From the NCBI RefSeq assembly GCF_000003855.2, contig NW_003101678.1:3567891-3631890 (forward strand): a DNA stretch of 64,000 nucleotides, in the 5' to 3' direction. The notes under the pieces were generated by a model. That model was not told the DNA's origin. It saw only the letters and a program-made list of their open reading frames with translations, and did no database searches. Numbering within the stretch: the stretch's first letter is position 1; the number at the start of each line of letters is the position of its first letter. Below are positions 37,355 to 48,633 of the stretch, in pieces. The DNA comes from Blastomyces gilchristii SLH14081 (Eukaryota; Ascomycota; Eurotiomycetes; Onygenales; Ajellomycetaceae). The position numbers and the translations under genes were made by a program.

Positions 37355-37766
37355 TATCGACGATGGGTCAGCTCTAATGTTGACGGCTGGGTGCCGAAGC
37401 GAGAGTCGGGTGTTATTGTGAGCTTACACTCAAGTATCCGGGAGACAACATATGTAACACAAAGGCACACAACGAGAACAACAGCAGCAGATGCATTGCG
37501 GGTAAATTCCAGTTCCAGGTTCGAGATTCCCCTCAATGCAGCTTTTTAGCTTGGAAGCAAGAGTTGGTTCGAGTTGCAGGTCATGTGATTCCTCCACGCC
37601 CTTCCGATCCCATGCAGATATGGAAGTGGACAAAGATAACTATATATGGCATTACCCCAACATCATCATTTATTATCATTACTCCGTATAAATCCAACAT
37701 ATAGATCACCGCACTTGCGATTCCGCGTACATCAACGTCGTAATTATATGTATCCAGAACATTGCT
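37355..37766. other. Gap holding the missing 5' exon and the Chk1 3' end
   Basis: A 412-bp stretch. It should contain the first exon and promoter of the F-box/WD gene; a donor-like GTAAGC lies on the minus strand near 37424. One TACTCCGTA copy lies at 37680-37688. Confidence 0.4.
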
Positions 37767-39503
37767 CTATGTATCGGGTTTAAACACCGCATCCTTGCAA
37801 AGAATAGTCACCTTCTTGAAGAACCTTCTCCATTCCAGCGGATCGCCTTTTACCTTAACAAATTCAACCTCCGCATGCCCATCCGTGATACTTTCAATAA
37901 TAATATTGCCGTGGAGGGGGCACTTCCTGTCATCCTGCGTCCGTATCCGGATGACTATCGCGTCAGCAGAATCAGATGATGTCGGGGATGCTGGCACATG
38001 CAGCAGCTGGAGGGCTTCACAGACGCGTGTTACCAGTAACCCAAGAGGCCATGTCGAGGCAAACCGGGTCAGGCGAGATGCAGGAACGATATCCTGGAAG
38101 TTCTGTGCGTTCTGCGTTCGACTGATGGGGACGGAGGGGGTCGTGGAGAATTGAGACATTGACGGGTCTTGAGATAAACGTTCTGTGAGGAGCATAACAT
38201 GATCCGAATCCATTGACTTGGGTTGGGAGAAGGCAGATTGCGATGATAAGCGGGGGGGTCCATCCCAATCTAGCATGTCCTCGACAGGATAATCGGGTTG
38301 AGTGGATGAAAATCTAGGCTTCATAGACGACCCTGGTTCATCTAGATCCATGGCGCTGGTATCCGTAGCAGTGCGCTGAGGCTGAGAAGAAAGAGATAGC
38401 GGATCTCTGTTGAAATCAATATGTAATGATTCGAACATGGTGGTAGCTAGATTTAAAGGGTTGGATAACCTGTTATCCGCACACATGTAAGGATTCTCCC
38501 GTGTAAACCATGGGTGTCTACGGATATCATCCATAGTGAACCTCTTCGCGGTGTCGATCTTCATCATTCCCCGAAGGAGAGACAGTACAGCAACGGGTAA
38601 TCGTTCCCACAGCTCATCCGTTGGTTTGGAGTTTGTTTTCACATACTCGACAAATTCATAACTCTCATCCGTTGGGCTATCCCAGGGTGTATTGCCAACA
38701 AGGAGGACAAAGAGAACCACTCCACAGGACCAGATATCCACAACATCTGCTCTGTAACCATCGCCCTTGGACTTACCTCTGCTACTGCACTTCACCACCT
38801 CGGGGGCGATGTAGGGCGGGCTGCCGCACAGGGTTGAGCTCAGCTTCGTCTCTCCACGGTACTCATACAGCGTAGCTAGTCCAAAATCGGCTATTTTCAA
38901 ATTGCCATCCGCGGAGAGAAGAATGTTCTCGGGTTTGATATCCCGATGGGCCACGCCCTTGGAATGCATGTATCCAACTGCATTTACCAGCTGACAGAAG
39001 TAGACGTGGGCGATATCTTCCCCGACTCCCTCGTCAGCCTCGATCTTGTCAAACAAGTCGCCCCCTTCAGCTAATTCCATGGCTATCCACCGCCAGCAAT
39101 CATCCTCACCGGTTTCGTGGAAGTAGATGATGTTATTGTGGCGTCCAATGTGTTTATGCAGGGCCACCTCCATTTGTAGTTGTTTACTAGTGATACGCCC
39201 ATGTCGAGCTGCGTAATCCTTGTGGATGAATTTAACTGCGAATATAGGCGAGTCGCTCTGGAGCGGGCATGCCCTTTTGATACTGCGAGCGGGGAGCCGG
39301 GAAAAAGGATATCAGCTTCTTTAGTTTTTTTTCTTTTTTTCTTTCCTTTTGTATTCTTCTTTACTCTAGATAGACAAAATATCAGAGCGGGGTATATGAT
39401 ATATCAAGTTACCATACCATGCATATGCCCCCTGTCCAATTGTTTTCGACACTATGCGAAATGGCAGGTCGTTGGGAAGCGGGGCCAATTGAGAGTGCTT
39501 CAT
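37767..39503 (-). CDS. CHK1: DNA-damage checkpoint kinase Chk1
   Basis: Minus-strand exons 39503-39418 and 39282-37767 with a 135-bp intron; 1602 nt, 533 residues. Exon 1 (MKHSQLAPLPNDLPFRIVSK) ends in the glycine loop GQGAYAC, residues 24-29; exon 2 opens with IKRACPLQSDSPIFAVKF, where Lys46 is the ATP-binding lysine. HRDIKPEN (141-148), DFG (161-163) and the Chk1-type activation loop TLCGSPPYIAPEVVK follow. The C-terminal half carries SQ/TQ dipeptides (SSTQPDY, SSQSAFSQ), candidate ATR/Mec1 sites, and a KA1-like regulatory end (EVEFVKVKGDPLEWRRFFKKV). Chk1 delays mitosis after replication stress or DNA damage. Exon 1 is short and easily missed by gene prediction. Confidence 0.94.
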
Positions 39504-40238
39504 GGCGACGGCTAGGCCACTATCTAGCCTTCAAGAAAGTTGCTGAGAAAAGAAAAAAGAAAAATCCGCCAGCGCTCAGACAACCCATCCGGACAAGGAG
39601 GGTTCAGCTGTTGGGGTGGTGGCACAGCACAGCAACGCGTTCTCCTCCCAGCTACCGAGCGACGGCGCAGCAGATATGGAACCTTCGACGCGGGCTTGCT
39701 AGCTGGACTAAATAGTAGTTAGACAGCGAAGCGAGAAGGATTGAAGCATTATTGAGCTGAGTTGGCGAAAAACGGTGTGCAGGATGATATCACATTATTA
39801 TGCATCTTGGGGTTTTTTCTGCCGTGGAGCCTCGAGGGTAGGCGGTGACCAATCATCACCAGCGGCAGCGCGGGCGCGCGGGAAGTTGGTTGCCCGGTAA
39901 ACAAACCTCCAGAAGCTCACCCAAAACGCTGGGTTTGCTACAACCGAAACAACAACCTCTTCCGGCCCCAGTCTTGACAATTCATGCCATCATCCCTACA
40001 TTATCCTGTTTCCTGTTTTAACCCTGGCTATCATAAGGTGACTTTGACTGCTGCGCGAGGAGCATTCAAAACCCTTGTTCTGGCCCCCTCGCTCTCAGCC
40101 GGCCCCCGCTGCTTGATTGACAATCAGCGAGAGCTCTCGCAGCCTCCTCTATAAAAGCCCCCTTGTCTCCCCATTTCCTATTACCATTGTCGTTTTCGTT
40201 TGGATAAACAAGAGAGTTGCTCAAGCAAGCACGCGGCC
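39504..40238. promoter_or_regulatory. Shared upstream region of CHK1 and the E2 gene
   Basis: 735 bp between divergent start codons of two cell-cycle genes. No conserved open frame. An AT-rich segment at 39780-39800 and a TATA-like TATAAAA at 40151 ahead of the E2 gene are visible. Confidence 0.5.
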
Positions 40239-41157
40239 ATGGACTACAACGTGGAAGACACCCAAAACTCCGGCCCAGGTTCCGCCGTGACCCTGGAGAC
40301 TTCAAAACTGGGCATTGGCGTGACAAGGACGGATACTCAAAATGTTACGAAGCGGTGCGTTTTTATGCTATCCAACAAAAGTCATAGAAAGAACTTCTTC
40401 TTCCTATAAGCGCCCGAAAACAGTGCTCTTGTTCTGTCGGGACGATGGCGAAGCAAATCATTATTGCTTTTTTTGTTGTTGTTCCCCTGGCGCTGACCCG
40501 GACTGCTGGGAATCCTAAATGCCTCTGTACCCCAATACTGCCATCGGTAACCCTGCTAATAGTATTAATTCGTGGAATGCAGACTACAGAGTGAACTGAT
40601 GCAGTTGATGATGTCTCCTTCGCCGGGTATATCTGCCTTCCCAGACGCTGATGGCAATCTACTTTCGTGGACGGCCACAATCAGCGGACCAACAGAGACG
40701 CCCTACGAGGGCCTCACATTGAAGCTTTCCTTTGTCTTTCCTTCAAACTACCCCTATGCGCCGCCGACAGTCCTCTTCAAGACGCCCATTTACCACCCCA
40801 ACGTCGACTTTTCCGGTCGGATCTGTCTCGATATTCTGAAGGATAAGTGGAGTGCGGTGTACAATGTGCAGAGCGTTCTGTTGAGTCTGCAGAGCTTGCT
40901 GGGGGAACCTAACAAGTCAGTTGTTATTTTATTTTATTTTTATTTTATTGTATTTCACTTTCTTTTATTTTTGGCTACGACCACCATATTATATACTTGA
41001 CATAAGTTTTAGGGAGGACTCTCGCTGACCAGAGCTTCTTCTACGATTTAGTGCAAGTCCACTAAATGGTCAAGCCGCAGAGCTCTGGGACAACAACCCA
41101 GAGGAATATAAGCGGCATGTTCTCGCACGACATCGGGATATTGAAGCTGGTGAATAG
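40239..41157 (+). CDS. UBC11: Ubiquitin-conjugating enzyme E2, UBE2C/Ubc11 type
   Basis: Exons 40239-40354, 40583-40915 and 41052-41157: 555 nt, 184 residues. A 39-residue N-terminal extension (as in UbcH10) precedes the UBC fold: [40 protein letters not shown], then the active-site cysteine (about Cys120) in [40 protein letters not shown] and a short helical tail. UBE2C/Ubc11 primes ubiquitin chains for the anaphase-promoting complex on cyclin B and securin. Intron 2 has an unusual donor, GTCAGT. The phase fit and the conserved LLGEPN-N-SPLN junction support it. Confidence 0.93.
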
Positions 41158-42502
41158 AAGATTAAGGTCATTTGGCTATTGACGACAATTTATGATGGAG
41201 CTGGAAATTAATCAGGATGCATAACGTTTCTTTTTCTGGTTGGTTTTGCATGAAATAAAACCACCGTTGGGTTGTTTTGGGGGGTTATACATTGCGAGCC
41301 CTTGTGGTTTACTCTCTTCCACCACCGTTTTGAAACATGGAGTTCGTCAGGGTGCTCTGCTTCTTTTTTTCTTCCGCTATTTATTTATATTTTCCCCTAC
41401 AACTAGGTTGTTACGACTTGGAGTACGAATTCCAGTTTTTGGAGGACAGCGAATAATATTCCTCTCTTCTTTTTTCCCCAACTCTCGCTGTTCCTCTTCC
41501 TCTCTCATTTTAGCAGACACTGCCTTCCCACTGTTTCATACGCTACCTTCACATACCTAGTCATCTTCCTGCTGGGGAGTTTTGATCTCCTTCCCATGTT
41601 GTCGTTGGTTCGCATTGGATCTCCAAGAATGCTGGCGTGCGAAGTTTGCCATTGGTGAAATTGAACAACGCCCTGTTGAAGTCCCTCTTTTTTTTTCACC
41701 TCTAAGCTCTCAAGCGGAACTCACAGAGGCTATGTTTGTATATGGATTATCCTTAAAATTGCAGAACATATCATTATCCTACACTCTGCCTTTGGAGACG
41801 TGCGCGCGGTGTGTCCTTTGCAGACCCGACTACCGTGTACCGTGGCTCCCACTATCACCTCAGCTACTAAACGTAACACCCCTCTTCTACAACATATACT
41901 ACACTTGACATTCAACACCAGATGGAGTTAACGTGCCTTTCACTACACCAGGAGCCAATGCTGTCATGCGTCTTTTAGACCATTTCTCTCTAGAGACGTA
42001 GTTGACAGCACACTGTCTGTAACTTACACCGAGAAAGAGTTTTATAAACCGGCTTACTCTAGCGATAATATCCAGGAGCGTCAAGGTATAGAGAAACAAG
42101 CCAAGCTCCTGTCAAATGTCGAATGAGTGGGTTAAATCAGGCTGTATTCGGCAAGACCTATTAGGAAAAGCAGTCACTGAATTTCTTCCATCAGTTGGAA
42201 ACTTTTATTACTAGATAGTCTGTATTATTTTACATGCAGCACGATGTCTGTCTTGGGAGGAGGTGGAGAGCTTGTCCAGCTCGGGAATCGTGAGCTAGTT
42301 ACTGTTGAACCTTAAAAAGATGATGTTCCCCACTGCGGCCCCGCCAAAGAAAAGAAAGATGAGGCTATCGGACCCGCTTCTGGCGCATGTTGAATAGAGG
42401 GCATTGGGAGAGAGCTATAATATGACCTCACTTTTTCTGTGCGGCAATTTTGTTCAGACTGCTTTGAGGTATGTGGGTGTGAGCCAAGTCACAAGTGAGA
42501 AG
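41158..42502. other. Gene-poor flank to the right isochore boundary
   Basis: CpG-containing, moderately AT-rich sequence after the E2 gene. No open frame has recognisable motifs. It ends at the left LTR of the Gypsy copy, where composition switches to AT-rich. Confidence 0.5.
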
Positions 42503-42795
42503 CAAGGAGGGCTGCGCCCGATCATCATATAGACTATTCCATTACACTCCATAGATTCCGCTGAAAGCTCCGATTCTCAGTCATTCTCAATCACCAATCC
42601 TCAGCTGAAAAACCCACAGAATTCCTATTCTTCCGCCCTGAAGCTCCACCGCGTACACACTGTGTATGTGTATAAATATTCACTTCAATTACTGATTCTT
42701 GCACTTTCTCTTTCTTTTCCTTCTTTAATGTTTTTCACTTTGTTATATAAGACCTATATATATAATACTAATCTATTCAGTATAGGCTTCTTACA
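42503..42795 (+). repeat. 5' LTR, copy 1
   Basis: Homologous to 47846-48138, ends GGCTTCTTACA. It keeps several CpGs (GCTGCGCCCG, TTCCGCCC, ACCGCGTAC) and is the least mutated LTR half next to the gene block. The first bases TGTGAC are not recognisable. Confidence 0.8.
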
Positions 42796-45179
42796 CTTGA
42801 AAAATGTTCATTATCTTCTTATTAGAAATGATTACTCACTGAGATATCTCAACACATAATAATATATAAGAAATAGAGAAATGATTAAATAGTTAAACAG
42901 ATACTGAGTCTCTAAATAGAAGCTTACTCATCAGTTACTCTAATTCTGTAACAAGATCTTATAAGAGAATGTTAGTGAAAGACCTGAGAGTTCTGACATA
43001 GATATATAAGATATTTATATGATTATACTTCTTCTGATTTCACAGATAGTACATATCTGATAATTGATATAATCATGTCTAATGATAATATAAGAGAACT
43101 CTTAAATATGAGTATAAATGCAGTGTCACAGTGACTTTAAGTAATATTAAAATTACAATAATAATAAATAGCTGATATGCATGTAACTTAATAACATTAA
43201 TATAAAGAGATTCAATGATTATCTTAATAAGAAATCTCTATACAGATAATTTCAACACTGACAGAATTGAATATAAATATAATATAAATACTGAAGAAAT
43301 GCTTAGATACTTCTGTATATTTTAATACTTCTGATCTCACTCTCTATTCATTATAAAGATTGAAAATGCTTATAAAACTAAGTATGAATAAGAATATCAT
43401 CAGTTTATTAATTAATCAAGATTAATATATCAATAAATAATTGAAGAATCATATAAAACAGAAGTTTTATTTATAAATAAAAGTATATAAATCAGTGTTG
43501 TAAATATTTAATAATATTATTAAATATCTCAATATTCTGTTCTGAGATACTGCTATATAATAGAAGATATTAGATTAATTACAGAGTATCTGACAGAGAA
43601 ATACTTCTCTTATAAAATTCATTTCTGATTTTGATATCAAGATTCTAGAAGTAGATGATCAATCTTGAGAGAATAGAATAAAGATTAGTATTCTTAAAAA
43701 GACACTAACTTTTAAACTTCTACAGACTTACAAAGATTTCTGTATATAACTTCAGATATTAAATGACTATCTTATCAAGCTTAAAAGTATACAGAATAGT
43801 AATAGAAGATATTACATCTCAGTCACTTATACATCTGTGCTGAAGAATAATAATAAGAATACAGATGCTATAAACTGAGTAGACTTGAATATCTATATAT
43901 AAGTAAGAGTCTTTATCATTTAAACAGACTTCTGAGTTCTCAGAATCACTTCTGAAGATATCACTAACTGACATTAATATGAGATATACATCAATTATAA
44001 CTAATCAGAATATATTATCTTCAACTGCTAATCAGTCTATATATCTTCTCACTTAAGAGAAAGATCAGTGTCTTCTCACTTAAAGAATAAATCAGTATCT
44101 GTTCATGTCAATTATATTATATTGAAGAAAGATTTAGAAGACAACTATAAAGATACTCTGATAAAACAGAAAAAAGATTAGCTTCTGTTCAAATTTATAA
44201 ACAGAAGCTTGAAGAGATCAGATAATAATAATTTAAAGAGAAAATAACAGTGAATATAATTCTTGTATCTACTGTGATCAATAATATGTATAATATAACA
44301 CTTATAATAGACAGTGATTTATGTTATTATACAATGATTAAATCTTCAGTTATAAGATATTATAATCTTCAGTGTATTCTCTTACTAAAACTCTGACTTC
44401 TTGCAGAATTTGATAACTTAAAGAATGTTTACACTCATTACATGATAAAGTTAAATATAAATGTTAAAGAATATCAATATGAAGATATATATATATATAA
44501 AGTGAATAATCTTGATTATAATTTTATATTAGAACTTGTCTGACTGTCTGAATAAGACATTTTATTAAATGCTTAAAACAGAAGCTTAATATTCTCTAAT
44601 AATAATAGAGTTCATAAAGATGATATTCACAAGACTATGAATCTGATACAGATCTCTGTTAACACTTATAAAATACTCTAAAAAAGAAGTCACTGAAAAG
44701 ATGACTGATAGTAGAATTATATAGTAATCTATTCTATCAGTCTGACTAATATCAAGAAAGCTCTAGAAAAGTTATCTCATACTATAATAATACATTCTTA
44801 TACAAAACTCTCTTAATAATATTATGAATATCTAGATGTCTTCTGATAAGATAATATTATAAATATACTTCTCTTATGAGACTCAGAAGTGAATCACAGT
44901 ATTAAGTTAGAAAAGAAGAATAATAAGAACTCTGAGTCATCATAAAGCTCTCTTTATAATATGTCTCAAGATGAACTTCTTCTTCTTTGAAAGATACTCA
45001 ATGATCTGTTGAATAAGAAATTTATATATATTAGTAACTCTTTCACTACAGCTTCTATTCTCTTTGCAAAGAAATCAGATAAAGAACTCTGATTCTGTGT
45101 GAACTATTAAGAATTGAATAGATTAATCAAGAAGAATCACTATTCTTTATCTATTATTAATGAAACTCTAGCTTGTATC

Positions 45180-45610
45180 AGACAAGCTTAATAATTTATA
45201 AAACTAGATATCATCACTGTGTTTTATAAGATCTGTATTACTGAAGAAGATGAATGACTTACAGTATTTTAAATATGTTATAATTTCTTTGAATAAGTAG
45301 TCACACTCTTTAAACTGATTAATATTCTCAGTATATTTCAGAAGTATATTAACTGAGTACTCTGAGATTTTCTTAATGAATTTGTATCTGTATATTTTAA
45401 TGATATTCTCATCTTCACTGATGAGTTCAGAAAAGAATATCAAGAACATATGTGAAAAGTATTACAATAATTACAAGAAGCACAACTATTAATAGATATT
45501 AATAAGTATGATTTTGAAGTCAAGAGTATAAAATACCTAGATTTTATCATAGAAGCTGATAAGAGAATTTGAATAAATTCTGAGAAAGTCTTCATTATTC
45601 TTGAATGAGA
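45180..45610 (+). pseudogene. Decayed Gypsy reverse transcriptase
   Basis: Frame-broken RT core. KLDIITVF, QKYINxVLxDFLNEFVSVY and YFNDILIF match the Ty3/Gypsy order. The first catalytic Asp of the box has become Asn, a G-to-A transition. Multiple stops make it non-functional. Confidence 0.75.
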
Positions 45611-47845
45611 AGCTTTATATACTGTGAAGAGTGTATAAAGCTTCATCAGATTTACTAACTTTTATCAGTAATTTATAAGAAACTTCTCAGATATTATGAG
45701 ATCACTTACAGAACTTACTAAGAAGAACTCAGTATTTCAATGATCAGTGAACACTGATACTGCATTTATACAGATGAAGAAGATGTTCATTAATACATCT
45801 CTGTTAATAATATTTAACTCTGACTGTGAAACAGTTGTTGAAGATGACTTCTCTGACTATATTACAGAGAGAGTTATATTATAATCTGATAATAAAGATA
45901 TCTTACAATTATATATCTTCATATCTAAGAAGTTGAGCTTGTCGAATGCAACTATGAGATCTATGACAAGAAACTTCTTACAATTATACACTGTCTAGAG
46001 AAATGAGACTCTGAACTCTGAAGTATCTTTAAATTTAAGATAATCACAGATTATAAGAATCTCAAATACTTCACTATTACTTATAAGCTTACTGAATGAT
46101 AGATGCAATGATCTGAGCTATTAAGTTATTTTCATTTCATAATACACTACTGTCTCAGTAGTCAGAACTTAATGATAGATACTCTCTTATAATGAGAGTA
46201 AGATATATCATCTGATATAACAGACACATATTGAATAAACTGAGAATATTAGCTCTTGAATTTGAAGATATTAGTTAATTAAGATGAAATAACTCATGAT
46301 ACTATACATGCTTCTCTCATTAGAACTGTTATTAATATCTCAACTTCTTCTGAATCTACACTAGATGAATTATGACATATAACAGCTCAAATTAATGAAC
46401 TTCTTCAAGTGCTTACTGAAGCAGTATATTAAGAAGTATCTGAATTCTCTTCAGAACTATGTATAAGAACTGATATCTTGAAATGCTTAATTAATGATAA
46501 TAACACTCTGTGATTCTGTAAACAACACTGAGTCTCTTACTCTGAACTCTTACATATCTGAATAATAAAAGAGATGCATGATTCTTATATAACTGATCAT
46601 TCAAATTATGAATAACTGTATTAAATAATCTCTTAAGAGTTCTACTGATCTGAGATATTAAACAGTATCAGATATTTCATCTGAAACTGCAACTGTTATT
46701 CTTCTATCATATTATAAAAGAACTGTAGAAAAGATCTGCTGAAACTGCTCAATATTTCTAATAGAATTTAATAAGATATAATAATTGACTTCACTATTGA
46801 TCTCTCTGAGAGTAAGAGTTGTAGAAATGTTCTGATTATTGTAAACTGATTGAGTAAAGATATAATATTGAAATCTTATAATAAGATGAATACTGAACAA
46901 GTTACTGAAGCTTTTCTATAAAGTCTGTTCTATTAGATACATGAATTACTGAGATCTATAGTATCAGATTAAGACTGTCAATTTATAAGCACTCTCTGAA
47001 CAAGAATCTGTCAAGTTCTCAAGATTACACACTGTTTGTCAACTGTCTATCATTCTGAGACTGATGATATATTAGAATAGATAATTCAGACTGTAAAGAA
47101 TCATCTTTATAAGTTCTGTAATTACTTATAAGATGATTGATATAATCTTCTTCTACATGCAGAGATCACTATCAACAGCTGAGATACTGTCTTAACAGGT
47201 GTAATTCTGTTCTTCCTTACACACAGTTGTCATATGAAAGTATTGAATCTTCTAGAAATTATGCATTTCATACTGAATCTCTGCAGTTCAATTCAGATTG
47301 CTGAAAATATAGTAATAAAGCTCTGAGATGTCTGTGACTGAGTAGAGATCTTCATAACAACTGTGAAACAAGATTAAGAGAACTAAATCAATGTTCACTG
47401 AGATTTCACTGAATAATATAAGATAGAAGACTTAATATAATTGAATCTTAAGAATATATAAATCACATGTTCATCTTGTACACTGAATTACTATTATATT
47501 AAGTATAAAGTGATAGAAGTTCTAGATAGTTATAACTACTGTCTTAACACAGCATCAGAAATTCATAATGTCTTTCATATAAGCTTATTTCATCATACTA
47601 TCATCAATCTGTTCTCTTCTTAACTGATTTCTGACTGACAGTTATTAGAGATCATAGAAGAAGATAATGAACTTGAATAAGAGATTGAAGATATTCTTGA
47701 TAAGAGACTCTGTAACTGTAGCTAATTATATCTTGTAAAATGAGTTAGCTATAATCATCTGATCTGAACTCTGAGTTTCATGTTATTCAAGATCACAGCT
47801 CTTAACTGATAAGAACTACACATAATTAGAAAAGATAGAGACTAA

Positions 47846-48138
47846 TGTGACAGACTGCATCTGATCATTATATAGACTATTTCATTACACTTCATAGATT
47901 TCACTGAATGCTTCAATTCTCAGTCATTCTCAATTGCTGATTCTCAGCTGAAAAACTCACAGAATTTCTATTCTTTCACTTCAAAGCTTCACCGTGTATG
48001 CACTGCATACACATATAAATATTCACTTTAATTGCTGATTCTTATACTTTCTCATTCTTTTCCTTCTTTAATGTTTTTTACTTTGCTATATAAGACCTAT
48101 ATATATAATGCCGATCTATTCGGCGTAGACCTCTTACA
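47846..48138 (+). repeat. 3' LTR, copy 1
   Basis: TGTGACAGACTGC...GACCTCTTACA, 293 bp, preceded by a purine-rich AGAAAAGATAGAGACTAA. CpGs survive only near its 3' end. Confidence 0.85.
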
Positions 48139-48466
48139 AAAGTGAAGTTTATATATAACTGTCTTAGTCTGTCTATGAGTCAGGTTTATACTTCTGATCA
48201 GTATTAACAGACTTATTTATAAAGATAGAATCAGTTAGTACTGCAGAGTTAATTAGAGAAAATAAGCTTATTTATATAATAATCTTATAAATGTCTGATG
48301 GTAATAAATTAGCTAATTTAGCTGTAAAAAAGAGTTCAGAATTAAGAAGATCTATTTAAAAAACAGTGTTCTAATCTTTTATAAAGAGAAAGATAAAAGA
48401 ATGTTATTTAAATAAGTGAAATAAAAGCTAGAAGAAATAAAGAAGAGTATATATTATTTAAGATTT
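48139..48466 (+). repeat. Patchwork of LINE and other repeat fragments
   Basis: The segment 48170-48300 matches 59270-59400 in reverse complement. The segment 48300-48466 matches 49370-49560 of the LINE in reverse complement (for example GTGAAATAAAAGCT). It is a piece of the same LINE family in the opposite orientation. Confidence 0.6.
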
Positions 48467-48557
48467 TATAAGAGGCCTACACTGAAAAGATTGATATTAA
48501 TATATAGATCTTATATAATAAAAGTGAAAAATGTTAGAGAAGAAAAATAAAAGAGAA
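48467..48557 (-). repeat. LTR terminal fragment
   Basis: Begins TATAAGAGGCCTACACTGAA, the 3' terminus of a family A LTR read on the minus strand. It breaks off after 91 bp where another LTR end begins, so one LTR appears to have landed in another. Confidence 0.65.
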
Positions 48558-48633
48558 TATAAGAAATCTATATTAAATAGATCAGTATAATATTTATAGA
48601 TCTTATATAACAAAGTGAAAAACATTAAAGAAG

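Larger units (their letters stand above)
42503..48138 (+). mobile_element. Gypsy (Ty3-type) retrotransposon, family A, copy 1, decayed
   Basis: An LTR at each end in direct orientation and about 5 kb of interior between them. The interior is wrecked by transitions and stops, but reverse transcriptase is still readable across frames at about 45180-45600, with YFNDILIF (a decayed YLDD catalytic box) at 45391-45414 and KYLGFIIEA-like sequence after it. Integrase and the 3' part correspond to the fragment at 1808-3622. No 5-bp target duplication was found: the left LTR start is blurred (AGGAGGGCTGCG in place of TGTGACGGGCTGCG). Confidence 0.85.

Noticed and set aside
40916..40921. Read-through of the E2 gene past GTCAGT into a hydrophobic tail ending near 41000
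   Set aside because: The spliced version restores the conserved SPLN...ELW end of the family, whereas the read-through is a T-rich intron translation.
41240..41908. Open frames downstream of the E2 gene
   Set aside because: Overlapping, T-rich, without similarity to known families or splice structure.
45204..45646. Minus-strand frames repeated at 63099-63541 on the + strand
   Set aside because: They are antisense to the decayed reverse transcriptase; their recurrence reflects the repeat, not a conserved gene.
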